Below the pieces are notes generated by a model. That model saw only the letters and a list, made by a program, of their open reading frames with translations. It was not told the DNA's origin and searched no databases. Positions 52,807 to 64,000 of a stretch of 64,000 nt of DNA are shown here, piece after piece (positions within the stretch are counted from its first letter, which is position 1; the number at the start of each line of letters is the position of its first letter). The translations under genes were made by a program, and so were the position numbers. Source of the DNA: Liolophura sinensis (lineage: Eukaryota > Mollusca > Polyplacophora > Chitonida > Chitonidae); assembly GCF_032854445.1 (NCBI RefSeq), contig NC_088300.1, positions 65,386,984 through 65,450,983 of the forward strand, in the 5' to 3' direction.

Positions 52807-55009
52807 GACGAAGCTATCCTGCACTCATTTACATATAGGCCTGGAATGCTAGTCTGTGTGACATATGACCTATATGGCCTATTCATGTAATATTATCTCT
52901 AAAATCACAATTTAGTGCCCCAATTTTTTTCATTCTAAATTAATTCTAAAATTTGTGCGCCTATTGTGCTGGTCTTCCATCCCTTGCGGAATTATGGTCA
53001 ATAGACAGTTAAGTGAGAACTTTGTCACAAATAATTGTAGGCTACATGTACATGTCAACCATTCATCCCTAAACGTATTTAACCCTGAACATATTTAGCG
53101 GTCAACAAGCTTAGGGATGCACTTAGATAAAAGCCGAAGCCAACTGTAAGTTTAGATTCTAAATACGTACATGTTTGGATGTCAGATTGGTTAGGAGAGC
53201 AAACGTTAAAGACACTTAACACGTTCGCACATCCAACATGTTTAGGTCAGTCCTGCTGTAGCGAAGGACGCATTTCCTAACATGCTTAGTACACAACATG
53301 TTAACGGGACGTTTAATTTCTAAATGCTAGTTTTTGCGTCATGGTTTAATGAAAAATTACAAGACTAAAGCATAAACACTAAAAGCAGAACTGCAACGTG
53401 GCTTTTTTTAAGATACAATTTTTCTCTGCTGTGCCTTTTCCACTTAAGAAACCGGAAGCGCAGGCGTTTGATTTGCATTTACCTAATTTTTACCTAATGC
53501 TGTGCTGTAGAATTCTTTACTTAAGTGATGGTTGTCACTTCTTATGGATGCAGGAAATTGGAGCGCCCGGAGTAAACTATATAGGCCTTAGGCAAGATAC
53601 TGACAAGCATACCAACATCTTACTTACAAACGTAATATCGGTGGAAGACAAGTGGTCTTTATTGAACCTTAGATTACCCACAGTACCACTGTATGAGCAC
53701 TGCCGCAGGCGTTTGATAGCGTTTTCCTGACAAGCTAGTTTTGGGATTTAATACTTCTGTAATTGACACAGAAGGCTAGGCGTGTTATGTAAACTATATA
53801 ATCAAGGCCCAACGGCACATTGCCGTTTTAAATTTTTAAAGAAAGATGAAAGGTCTCACAAGGGTAATCTGGTTGAGCTTCGGTGAGTGCAATATTTCTG
53901 TCAGTGCCTTGGCTATATACGTGGTTTAAAACCATCCAGTCAATCATATATACTGTTTTATGAGATGGAGCCAGCATTGAAGATATATCTTTTGCAATAT
54001 GTGAGCAAAGTTTTATGTAAAATGATAGATTCATTCTTTGATGGGCCTCAAATTCAGGACGACAATATTTGTATGGTCACAAGAGAATATACTATACAAA
54101 GTTAGAAATTTTAGAAATTGCAAAGCTGTGCATGACTCCTAATAAAACTATACAAGAGTAAAATCCGACGACTCAGACTTTATCACACTCAAGATGTCTT
54201 CTACGGCTAGAACGATTCATTCAAGTTATGAGGAACAGAAAATTAAATACAAATGACGGCTATATAGTGCACATGCGTGTCTGTATGTGCCTCTTTTTCA
54301 TATGTTTTCAGAGTGAGGCTATATAATAGCATTGCTGTAAGTATCCGAATGAGCATTTCAGGAGTCTCGCGATTTCACGCAGGCTTAGGTGAGATAAAAT
54401 GGATGCTCTGGCAAACTAACGCGGCTAAAAAACGTGATTGTACGTTAGTGCTAATATTTTCGTCAACCCGACAGACACGGTTACGCAAGATGTATATTCA
54501 GTCTAGCAATTACGGTAAAACGAAGCCTTCTAGCAACGTTAATTTGCGATAGTCTCCGCCTTGTCTCGCCCCGCGTGGGATGACGAGGCTCCTGACATGC
54601 CGATTAGACTTATATAAACGATTCATACGTTACTTCTTCATCGTACAAAAACTGATGACAATTCATTAGAACTTATATCTGCATTGCCTAAATGACAAAC
54701 TGTACAAAGTTATCCCGGCTCAACAGAGGTGAACAGCAGCTATACGTTTCTGCAGTTATAACAGATTGGGAATGGGATTCAAACCGATCACGTCAATAGC
54801 TATGGAAGTGCAAGGACGGCTTAATTCCGTAGTACAATCTCGATTTAGCAGAATTACAGCTTTTATGTGTGACGTTGACAAAATTCAGTAATATTTTTCT
54901 ATACGGGATGGACCAAGGACTATGTGTTACACAAGTGTCAGTGGGAGTTATGGTAGGTTGTAAAAAAAGGTGTACAGACAAGCCGTGTTCTTATCGCCGG
55001 AGGGTCGAT

Positions 55010-55320
55010 GTGATTTACACCCACAGGTAAAACGACGGTATGCAAACAGAGGCATCTGTCATGTAGCGGTGAGGCGCGCGGGTTAATCGTCGCTGGTTAT
55101 CACCTTATCTGGCGGGGACGGCTCGGCTGCAGACAAACGGCCTCCCCACCAGGGGGACTGCGGCTGTCAGAACGCCTCCCTCCAGCTGAGCGATATACAG
55201 CGTCTTGGAATTGTGAGATTTGATAATCACTATCATTTCTCGTCAATGTCTCCGTGAGTAAATACGAGGAGAAATGATAAATCACCGTCGGTGTCATATT
55301 TACAGCCGGATTTGATCAAC
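55010..55320. promoter_or_regulatory. CpG-rich patch with CTCF-like motif
   Basis: Markedly GC- and CpG-rich compared with its surroundings. It contains CCACCAGGGGGACTG at 55146-55160, a close match to the bilaterian CTCF core, and two TTATC (GATA-type) sites near 55097-55110. A 65-codon minus-strand frame (55297..55100) overlaps it and ends near an AAG|GTGATA donor-like site, so a first exon or promoter of a minus-strand gene is another reading. Confidence 0.35.
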
Positions 55321-55829
55321 ATATCCGAGAACGACAAACTTTTACACGATAAGGAGATTCATCCTAGTCTAGTCTCTTTCATATCCCACGAGTAAAAGGT
55401 GGATACACCTTCAGTCTGTGAAACCAGTTGTAGCTGGAGACGGAACTGAACTAAGAGCTATTCGTTGAGTTTCTTACAGGACATATTAAGTATATTGCAA
55501 GTTTATTTACTGCTGTGTCAAGGAAGCATATTTAGTCACTAATACATATAATTGTTGTACAAAATGCCTAAATTCTGAAACTAAAATAAAATAAGTAAAT
55601 AAAATACATAAATTTATTGTAATACATATCATAAATAATAAACGCAGAACTTTATTTTGCAGACTGTTTTGTCACTGTGTTACCTTTTGTAACATGGCAC
55701 CAAAGCAATGAGTCATTTATAAAATACCCCTAAGCATTGTAAGTAAGAGTCAGCGGTTGCACCTTCACTCAAATTAATGTACTTTTTAAAACTCAGAAAG
55801 GTTAAATGAAGATATCTGCCTCTCATGAA

Positions 55830-55968
55830 ATGGAAGGTCAGCAGTAGCCTGCGGATGGTCTGATGCTTCCCCCTGGCTCTCCTAGGTTTCCTCCTACCAT
55901 TATATTGGTCGTAAAAGTGAAATATTCTGGAGTACGGCGAGAAACACCAATCAAATAAATAATATAAA
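55830..55968 (+). mobile_element. SINE family A, 5'-truncated
   Basis: Contains GCCTGCGGATGGTC, GGTTTCCTCCTACCATTATA and a tail with AGTACGGCGAGAAACACCAA, then AATAAATAATA. Moderately diverged. Confidence 0.8.
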
Positions 55969-56655
55969 AAGTGATAGGATTTGTCGGCTACAGAAAGGCG
56001 AAGACTTCATCCCGCCCACGTACCCATTTTCCCTATTACTTTGCATATGTATTCGTCAAAAACTTAAGAAAACTGCATGTAAGTTGGATAATTTTGAATG
56101 TTGCAAACACATATGCGTCAGTCCTTTTTATATTGACTTCTTACCTCCGTGGCTGAAGAAGTAAATCGCTCGAATCTATTTAACTCATTACTTGTTCCTC
56201 TTAATTCTGGACGGTTTACATATCACAATGTGTTAATCATAATGTATGTATCAATATTAACTACAAGGATTAACTGTCAATTTTACCAGACCTTGGGAAC
56301 GATGTACTTAGTCTACAGTAAATAAATTCTTTAATGTGTTAAATAATCAGTGCTCCGCTAAAGGAATAAAGGGAATGCTGGAATCCAGAAACAACACAAA
56401 CCCTGCATGTCTATCTGGAGAACTGGATGTCTTATAAAGTCTACGCCAAACAAGGCAATACATGTATTATAATTTTCCCCAGATATTTCTACACAGAGAT
56501 AGCTCAGGTAATTCGCTGACTCGTTGCAACTGTCAGGCCATTGACCAATGAGGCTGTATAGTCGAATCAAGCTCTTTCTGGTAAAGCTGTGACCTTAAGT
56601 CAGGATATGTGTTAGGCGTCTGTCGAGGGGCGGTAGTTTGTTGCGGGCATTCCGT

Positions 56656-56684
56656 TTTTTTTTTTTTTTGTTTTTTTTTTTCAC
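56656..56684 (+). repeat. poly(T) run
   Basis: A 29-base T run broken by one G. Together with the SINE tail that follows, it may be a retroposon poly(A) end in reverse orientation. Confidence 0.85.
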
Positions 56685-56691
56685 AAACCTA

Positions 56692-56760
56692 GCTGACTGC
56701 CGTCATATATGGGAAAACATTCTTGTATACGGCGCTATTCTGAATCAAAGAAAAACGTGT
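56692..56760 (+). mobile_element. SINE family A tail, degraded
   Basis: GCCGTCATATATGGGAAAAC, then ATTCTTGTATACGGCG, resembles the family tail with about one change in four. It follows a long T run at 56656-56684. Confidence 0.45.
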
Positions 56761-57000
56761 AAACAAGTAAGTAACCAGAGAATCGCAATAACAAATGCAT
56801 CATTGCTCAGCGCAAATGTCTGTCTTATCTTTGAAGGATATACTAGTATTTCACATATGCCTAAATAACAAAAATAAAAAATCATATGTTATTGTGTCAA
56901 CCGAGGTTCTATGACTATATTTTCTCCGTCACATCATTGTCAGCTTGGTACCCGAAAAACCACCTTTCAGAAGCATTCAGCCTCGAAATTCAGAATTACA

Positions 57001-57833
57001 AACAGGATTTAGTGGTCACGGACATGTAGTTTTGAGCGCTAATCTTCGACGGATTGGATTCGAAGACAGGATCTATTGGTCATGGACCTGAGGTTTTGAG
57101 TGCTAATCTTCGACGGATTAGATTCGAACACAGGACCTATTGTTCATGGGCCTGTAATTTTCAGTGCTAATCTTCGACGGATTGGATTTGAGCGCAAGAT
57201 CTGTTGGCCATGGGCCTTTGATTTTGAGCGCTAATCATCGACGGACTGGATTCGAACACAAAATCTTAATGGTCATGCATGGACCTATGATTTTGAGTGC
57301 TAATCTTTGACGGAATGGATTCGAGCGCAGGATGTTATTGGTCATGCACGAACCTGTGACTTTGAGTGCTAATCTTCGACGGATTGGATTTGAGCGCAAG
57401 ATCTGTTGGCCATGGACCTGTGATTTTGAGAGCTAATCTTCGACGGATTGGATTCGAGCGCAAGATGTTATTGGTCATGCACGAACTTGTGACTTTGAGC
57501 GCTAATCTTCGACGAATTGGATTCGAACACAGGATCTATTGGTCATGGACCTGTGGTTTTGAGTGCTAATCTTCGACGGATTGGATTCGAACACAGGATC
57601 TATTGGTCATGGACCTGAGGTTTTGAGTGCTAATCTTCGACGGACTGGATTCAAACACAAGATTTATTGGTCATGGACCTGTGTTTTTGAACGCTAATCT
57701 TCGACGGAACGGATTCAAACACAGGATCTATTGGTCACTGACCTGTGGTTTTGAGCGGTAATCTTCGACGGATTTGATTCAAACGCAGGATCTATTGGTC
57801 ATAGATCTGTGGTTTTGAGTGCTAATCTTCGAC
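57001..57833 (+). repeat. satellite array, about 13 units of ~64 bp with tRNA-like segment
   Basis: Each unit contains GCTAATCTTCGACGGATTGG, then GATTCGAACACAGGATCTAT, TGGTCATGGACCTG and TTTTGAG. Unit length varies from about 58 to 70. The variants with GTTATTGGTCATGCACGAAC and with AGATCTGTTGGCCATGG recur in the same order, showing that a block of units was itself duplicated. The reverse complement of the GATTCGAACACAGGATC part reads like a tRNA T-arm/B box. Open frames through it carry no meaning. Confidence 0.95.
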
Positions 57834-60800
57834 ACCTTAGAATAATGAGCGGGGAGTATTTCTGATTATGAGAAAAGGGTGACGAGGAACTTTTCTTAGC
57901 GCAGTCTCAGTGTAATGCTAAATCAATAATGCTAAATCAATAATACTGATGATTTCGTGTCGTTGCTTATCGCTTTGTTATACATATGCTGCTGATATTT
58001 TTGTCGAAACTGTCAGTGTGATTTGTCCACATAAATCCTGCGTTTTCGAAACCTGATTCATATATACGCTGTATATATTGCATTGTTATATTGGCAATAG
58101 GGATACTCACAAACTAAGGGTTTTTTTTATTTGTGCCTGCATGTTAGTGGATGTTTTGGATAAAGCCTTTAAAATGCATTCTCTCGGTGAGGTCAGCAAT
58201 CCATGTAAGCAAGTATATGTTAGGTGCTTTTGAAAAACATTTAAGTGCACAATTGTTAAAATATATTTTGTTTTGCTTCTTTGTTGTAGGTTTTAAAATA
58301 AAGATCTGGGCTACTACTAGCTTTGTAAGTGGAAGGACATATTCCCGAAAGAAATTCAGATTTTTTGAGGTGGTTCATCTAAATACAAAATGAGTTGAGT
58401 TTGAGGTCTAACTAAACGCCATAGGCCTACTTTTTTTTTTCGAAAAGTGTCAATTAAGTTTTTGGCAAACTATCCGACCGACAAGATAAAATGCAAATGA
58501 TGCAATAGTTCTCAACGATGTGTACGGCAGAAATGAAGTAATATGTAGAGCATAGAGCAGCTTGCATCGCAGGTTTCGTGATTACACCCCATTTTCATGT
58601 CTGACATTTAAAGTTCTCTGAACACCTCCCATCATGTACACTACAGGTGGCGGAACCAGGGCAGGTAAATCAGCCAAAAAGTTAATAATCAGCCAAAAAG
58701 TCAACCTTCAACCATGTTTCTAAATATAGCGACTTGAGCAAGTGTACGAGTCGAAGGGAATTCCCGAATAAAACTGAACATTCGACTTTCCACTCAGAGT
58801 CAGATACATGTCATTAGACATATGGAAGTCTGGACTGTTTAGATTCAGTGAAACATTTTGAACACACTCAAACTTGGACAAACTTGAACAATCAGTTGTT
58901 CGTCCATCTTGTAACCTTTCACCAGCAGCGACCAATCAAAGCATAGGTAACAAATGAGTCAACCAGTGAACTAGGGAACGAAAGAAGACTATCAAGAATT
59001 CAATCAGTCACATGAGGGTCGGATATGTGTATATGTTTGAAGTACCTTGGCGACGACACCTCTACCTTAAAACAAGAATAAAGATGACGAATTTGCGCCC
59101 AAAAGCTGCAACGCATGCGCATTTCAAATATGCATCCTGCGCTCAAGAACAAGAAAAGCAATAACAACAACGATAACGTCGTCCTCTTATATATCTACTC
59201 ATTGCAGTTAAAAAGGGGAAAAACAGCCGCCACAAGAAATAAGAGATTCTCAAAAATGTACTCAGAAATTATGCGGTTTCATTGTTTCATTTAATCGAAT
59301 TTTTGTACGGATTTAATTTTGTCGACTTTAATAATTGACATACGATGCGCATTTTTATCCTTGAATGATGTCCTTGAATACATCAACCATGAAGCGAGGT
59401 CCGTTACTCTTCGAAAGTTGTTCAAAGTGTTTTAACAGCCATTGTAATGCAAAGTTTCAAACTCTTTGCTGCCAAAGCTATTTGCTCGTAATCTTCAGTA
59501 TTCCAGTAGCGTTCTCCCCTTGCCAAGATCCTGTTCCGGGTGCTGACATACTTTCTTTATTTGAACAAAATAGTTTTGCAGTTACAACAGCGACTACACT
59601 CGCCTGTGCAATCTATTGTGGTCTTCGTTATCCTCTTCGGTCGTTGTAACCTTTGATTGTTTTGTGGCTAAAGGCCTTGTGCTCGTGTATTTGGCATCTC
59701 GTCAAGCTCCAAAGGGACACCCAACAGATTGCTCTTCTGCTGTCCATGAGGCGCCATGAATATTCTAATGGTTGTAAAACCAGTGTAAACCCCAAAATGC
59801 AAACACATATAAAAACTCTTTGTAAAGTTCTTCCGTGATTGGACACATGTTGCGAAGGCCTTTTGCGCGCTTGTGCTAACCATATAAAAACGTTCTAGGC
59901 CGAGGCGATCTTATATAAATATTTGACTACAGCTGTCGTTGGAGGAATTACGCCAATCCGGTGGACGGTTAACGGTATTGATGGTGTCCCCGGCGATGTG
60001 CCGTCCCCATCCCTAGCTCGTATATCCGGCGAACTGTTGGCCGACAGATGGGCAAAGGCAGCGAAGCTTTTAGTAGGAGCGTGTGTCGTACGGAGAATGT
60101 TTGCTTTGCTAAATACAACATGACGTGTAGTAGCGCTGACAACGACGAGATGCTGAAAAACGGTCATAACGCAATCTGTGCCGAGATTTATTGCTGGGCC
60201 ATTCAATCGTTTAGACAGCAGACGGGGGAGCTTCGTCTAACACCTATATTATACAGGTGTAAAAACAAAAGGATTTGCTATCTGGGACATGAACTATAAT
60301 AATGTGTGATGTGAATGAACACAAAGACATATGAAGGCTGGACGTTCATATGACAACTGAACCCTCATAAAGCCACTAATTTAAACCTCGTTTTTATAAT
60401 ATATAGGTAAAATTTCAATATACGATCGATCGATAGACGATAAAAATTGACAACGATTTCTTCTGGGTACAATACACACCGGATTTCTTTGGTCATTCGA
60501 GGTGAATATTATTTTAGGAAATGTTTTATTATTTTTGCTGACGTGTACTGAACGGCTGAAGATTCGCACAAGGATTCTGAGCCAGGGACCTACATTTTCA
60601 CTCATTGAAAAGGTGAATGAGAACTGTTTGGGTAATACTGCCACACAGATATTTTAGGCTGTTGATACCCTATAAATTACCCAGCAATGTTAGTTTAATA
60701 TATCAGAATTTTGTCTGTTTTTGACAGAACTGAAAACATTTTGCCAGTGTTACATCCCACCCCCTTGGACGTTATCACGGTAACAAAACGATATAACTTC

Positions 60801-61036
60801 ACTTCTAGCAATCACAGCTCAGAAAAAATGGTGGTCATGCTAGGTTGATATTTTGATATGTTGTCGACAGAAAAGTGCAAGGTGCATGTGTTGGTATGGC
60901 AATATACCACGCGAAAGTTAGGGATGTATATTTTTCAGATCGACGTTGAAAATTTACTGCATAAACAGTAAGGAAAATCATTGCGCCCGTGGAACCTATA
61001 GCTTAGGAGAACAGAGGCAAATAAAGACATGCTAAG

Positions 61037-61086
61037 ATATGGCATTAAGCGTCAACCAAATAATTGAATGAATAAATAAATAAATG
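61037..61086 (+). mobile_element. possible SINE tail remnant
   Basis: GGCATTAAGCGTCAACCAAA followed by GAATAAATAAATAAATGG resembles the 3' end of the local SINEs. Nothing further is recognisable upstream. Confidence 0.35.
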
Positions 61087-61460
61087 GATATTTTTTTCCG
61101 ACATAACATGAAAATTGCTAACTTGTTTTCTTTTTGGGAATCTAATTTTTGTCACGAAGGTAATGCTGATTTTGAATCAAAATCCTCCGGAATATACCTG
61201 AACTGTAAAATTAAAAATTATAAAGTTATGCATGCGTCTTGCAAATGGATTCCACCATTAATTTGTACAAGCCCGCTGTAGCTCACAATTGTCAAACCAC
61301 GGTAACACATAACGATTTACCTACTGTCTTTATATCATGACATCATATGCGAGAGAAGGTTGTGCATTTATCTAGCAGGAGGATTGAGATAAAATGATAC
61401 TTTGTGTCAACATATTTATTGTTTGACCTCCTCCCCGTTGTTATTTATTCCAATTAGCAG

Positions 61461-61588
61461 TCGTTGGTCTGTTCTGCACGTTCGCTGCCACGACTACAGG
61501 AAATGGAGACGCTACAGTATGGATGGTCGTGATCAGAGCGGAGTTAGCGTCCTCGATAGACAACAAAATGGCGCTCATCGACAATTAG
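61461..61588 (+). other. weak terminal exon candidate (hydrophobic)
   Basis: Preceded by a T-rich tract ending in AATTAGCAG. The frame starting with two leftover bases encodes 41 residues, with a hydrophobic start (VGLFCTFAATTTG) and a second hydrophobic stretch (TVWMVVI), then TAG. It stands out as a GC-richer patch. No poly(A) signal follows closely and no partner exon is visible. A second, hydrophilic frame is open over the same bases, so the coding reading is uncertain. Confidence 0.15.
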
Positions 61589-62144
61589 AGCCATTTTAGT
61601 TACTTGTAGCGAGTTTTCGATCCTCCTCGTTTGACAAAGAAAGGTAAATAACTGGCCATTGCCTGATAATGGTTCTAGTCAAGACGGATTAGGCATATGT
61701 TGTGTTTACCTGAGAAGTCAAAGCGCGGTCTATACTTACAAAACTAAGTTTCCATCTCAGCCCAACAGCCAACGGAAAAAGAAGAAAGAATAGAACGCAT
61801 TTTTGGATTCCATTAGCGACAGTTGTCAATTAAACTCGTCAATATAGACCATGCTGTGGGCACAGTTGGGCATGCCGCCAACCACTCATATTTGTTTTGA
61901 GCACAGTCCAGATTATGTGATCATCATAAGTACTTAGCTTCTTCCCTTTGATAATAGGCAAAAGCGTCCACTCCCATGCACTATAACCCATGCTTATGCA
62001 TTCATTACCTTGACTTCTTTGAAATCCTGTCTTGTGAACCTGCTATTATGCAACTAGACAAATCTTTTTTCTAAACATGACCTTTGATTTGTTTGATTAT
62101 AAACATCCAGTATTAAGTTATAAATGTCAGTAACGAATTGTTGT

Positions 62145-62172
62145 AAAAAAAAAAAACACACACACACACACA
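62145..62172 (+). repeat. A run followed by (CA)n
   Basis: Twelve A followed by about eight CA units. Confidence 0.9.
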
Positions 62173-62774
62173 ACCGCGTTATTCACAACAAAACAGACTT
62201 ATACAGTTCTCTTCCCGCCGTTACACTGAAGGCCAGTGAGAAAAGATTGATAATATATGATATAAGCATAACCCGAGCTCCATATGTAATATTATCTATA
62301 CAAAGCATTTGACAAAGGCAGATACAGGCGTCATATAATACTATATGCTTGATATAGTCTCCAGGAATAAGGATCGTTACAAAACGACTGTTTGCTGTAA
62401 ATCTTTTGAAGTCCACCGACTACATCTAAATGTAAGTGTTTGCTATGACTGCAAATGATTAACATAGAAAAAATAGAGAGATAAGTAGCAATCCTTTGAA
62501 CAATAGATATCTTCAAAATTATGAAGGTTCATGTAGTCTGACGAAGTATCAGTAAGTGGGAACCTCGTCAGAGGTAAGGCGCGAGACCCTGACAATGGAC
62601 GAATCACACAAAACACGAGTTCAACCCCAGTATTGAACTGCTAAAATTTGTAGATTCTGATGTTTCGTGGCAATTAATTTGTGACATTAGGGGGGTCATT
62701 GACGTCATGGGATCGGTTGTATCGTGGTGCGTTCGTTAGGAAATTCGTCAGTAACTTGCCAAAGGTGAGTGGTT

Positions 62775-62974
62775 NNNNNNNNNNNNNNNNNNNNNNNNNN
62801 NNNNNNNNNNNNNNNNNNNNNNNNNNNNNNNNNNNNNNNNNNNNNNNNNNNNNNNNNNNNNNNNNNNNNNNNNNNNNNNNNNNNNNNNNNNNNNNNNNNN
62901 NNNNNNNNNNNNNNNNNNNNNNNNNNNNNNNNNNNNNNNNNNNNNNNNNNNNNNNNNNNNNNNNNNNNNNNNNN
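62775..62974. other. assembly gap of exactly 200 N, flanked by a 15-bp duplicate
   Basis: The bases CAAAGGTGAGTGGTT occur at 62760-62774 and again at 62975-62989, directly on both edges of the gap. A round-number N run with identical edges suggests two contigs that overlap and should be joined with no gap. The feature sits inside a SINE. Confidence 0.9.
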
Positions 62975-63078
62975 CAAAGGTGAGTGGTTTATTCCAGGCA
63001 CTCTGATTTCCTCTACCAATAAAAGTGCCCACCATGTAGAAATGGTCTTAATTCAGTAAGGCGTTCAGCAAAAGTCAA

Positions 63079-63137
63079 ACAAATGAATAAATGAATAAAT
63101 GAATAAATAAATAAATGAATAAATAAATAAATAAATA
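63079..63137 (+). repeat. (AATG/AATA)n microsatellite
   Basis: The 3' end of the third-type SINE, with GAATAAAT units grading into pure AATA. Confidence 0.85.
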
Positions 63138-64000
63138 CCATATTCATCTCCATCTGAAGTGTTGTGGAACAAAAGGAATTGAAAGGAATATTTGTACATT
63201 GTTTCAGTGTTATTGTATGTTAAATGTGATGACAACACAGCATTTTAAGTAATTCTAGACCAGTGCCGTCTAATAAATCCCAATTAACATCACTGCATTT
63301 TTTTGTACCTTCAGCCATGGTGCTCGGGCGCGTGTGAAATGCTACTAGTTATGCGTTTACATGAACAGTTAGAATTAAACCCTGACTGAGGCAAACTGAC
63401 AAGAGGCCGTTACGTTCTGACCATTTGTCAGCTATCACACTGTAGTGCCTGCTTTGGTTTTACTCTCTCTGCTGTACGTCTTTAATTATACCATACACGT
63501 CAATTCAGTGTTCATAATTCCTGAGTATTAAAGCTTTCACGAATTAATCCAAACAAAGGGAAATAACTCGTTCGTAGTGTATTCGTGCACACTGGCAAAG
63601 AGGATGTTGTGTAAACGTGCTCAAAGAATACATAAACACAAAACCCGAATACACAACTATAGACAGTTTGTCTCATATATGTTTCTCTTTATTACATTTA
63701 CATAGTGCTAAAGTTTATTAAAAATACAATTTATTGATTGATGTATGCCACGAATTTTTATAATGTCACACCGATTGAAGAGCTAAATTTGCTTTTGCAG
63801 TGGACGTTTTTCTCACCGTTCTGTCTAATACAGACTATATACAGACATACCAAAAGTATGTATAACTTTTTTATGTATATCAAATTATTTAACAAAATAC
63901 AAGTCAAAATATAATATTTTGTACAATATAATATTTTGTACAATATAATATTTTGTAAAATATTTGGGGGGGGGGGGAATAAAGGGAATTAATTCTGTGT
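63138..64000. other. right end, intergenic
   Basis: AT-rich sequence after the SINE. No open frame or motif of note apart from the terminal 17-bp repeat and G run. Confidence 0.6.
63907..63962 (+). repeat. 17-bp tandem repeat, three units
   Basis: The unit AATATAATATTTTGTAC is repeated with GTAC (itself a palindrome) at the junctions, followed by a 12-G run at 63966-63977. Confidence 0.9.

Larger units (their letters stand above)
41912..62559. other. right flank: SINE-rich intergenic DNA
   Basis: About 20 kb with at least eight SINE fragments, tandem duplications at 44.3 and 45.1 kb, a satellite array at 57.0-57.8 kb, and a CpG-rich patch at 55.0-55.3 kb. Between 49,800 and 51,600 there are signs of a minus-strand transcript. 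Between 59,400 and 60,250 a GC-richer patch carries overlapping short frames on both strands that match nothing known. No confident gene. Confidence 0.5.
62560..63137 (+). mobile_element. SINE of a third type, interrupted by an assembly gap
   Basis: A tRNA-like head with a B box (GAGTTCAACCCC, 62610-62625 region), a middle with TCTGATGTTTCGTGGCAATT, then CAAAGGTGAGTGGTT. After the gap come GGCACTCTGATTTCCTCTAC and a tail aligned to the family A tail (GGTCTTAATTCAGTAAGGCG), then a long AATG/AATA repeat. Without the Ns it is about 380 bp. The head differs from family A but the 3' module is related, as expected for SINEs using the same LINE machinery. Confidence 0.65.

Noticed and set aside
53398-53730. 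110-codon open frame
   Set aside because: Non-ATG start, no family resemblance, no splice context.
57001-57833. CRISPR-like array of regularly spaced repeats
   Set aside because: The whole unit repeats, including the would-be spacers; spacing varies; there are no cas genes and the genome is animal. It is a satellite.
59365-60299. Cluster of short frames on both strands resembling a decayed mobile element
   Set aside because: No reverse transcriptase, transposase or integrase motif and no terminal repeats could be seen; left as unexplained sequence.

Overview
This window is animal nuclear DNA that is AT-rich, intron-bearing and dense in SINEs. The one gene I can identify with certainty, and the SINE types present, point to a lophotrochozoan invertebrate, most likely a mollusc. 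That taxonomic call is an inference: no species-diagnostic gene is present. There is no bacterial, plasmid or phage content, no CRISPR array and no operon.

The anchor is a complete two-exon homeobox gene on the minus strand (coding exons 22760..22508 and 22128..21392). It encodes a 329-residue NK2-class protein with every hallmark of Nkx2.2 (Drosophila vnd): an N-terminal TN/Eh1-type repressor motif, a homeodomain with Tyr54, the NK2-specific domain, and an Nkx2.2-like C-terminus ending in Trp. Upstream of it lies a compact promoter-like stretch (about 22935-23165) with GC boxes, an overlapping TCF/LEF and CCAAT motif, and a TATA-like element. A very strong splice-acceptor-like tract abuts the start codon, so an upstream non-coding exon is possible.

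The remaining ~62 kb has no other protein I recognise, and the known cluster partners of nkx2.2 (nkx2.1, msxlx, pax1/9, foxA) are not visible. I read it as the regulatory territory of a developmental gene. Several higher-GC, non-repetitive islands (about 1.0, 10.5, 13.5, 34 and 36 kb) are candidate conserved non-coding elements. Weak exon-like signals lie at 38.1, 41.8, 49.8-51.6 and 61.5 kb.

Repeats account for much of the rest. At least three tRNA-derived SINE types occur. The commonest has about a dozen copies or fragments, including one full-length copy (26711-26966) flanked by a perfect 12-bp target-site duplication. SINEs are nearly absent between 2.4 and 26.5 kb, around the homeobox gene, and crowd the right half, especially beyond 46 kb. 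Other repeats are a ~64-bp satellite (57001-57833) with a tRNA B-box-like segment in each unit, a 110-bp AT microsatellite, and several short tandem duplications. A 200-N assembly gap (62775-62974) is flanked by the same 15 bases on both sides, so it may not be a real gap.

I found no convincing new biological system. The most informative items are the nkx2.2 locus and its island of low transposon content, the tRNA-like satellite, the CTCF-like site in a CpG-rich patch at 55.1 kb, and the false-gap signature.
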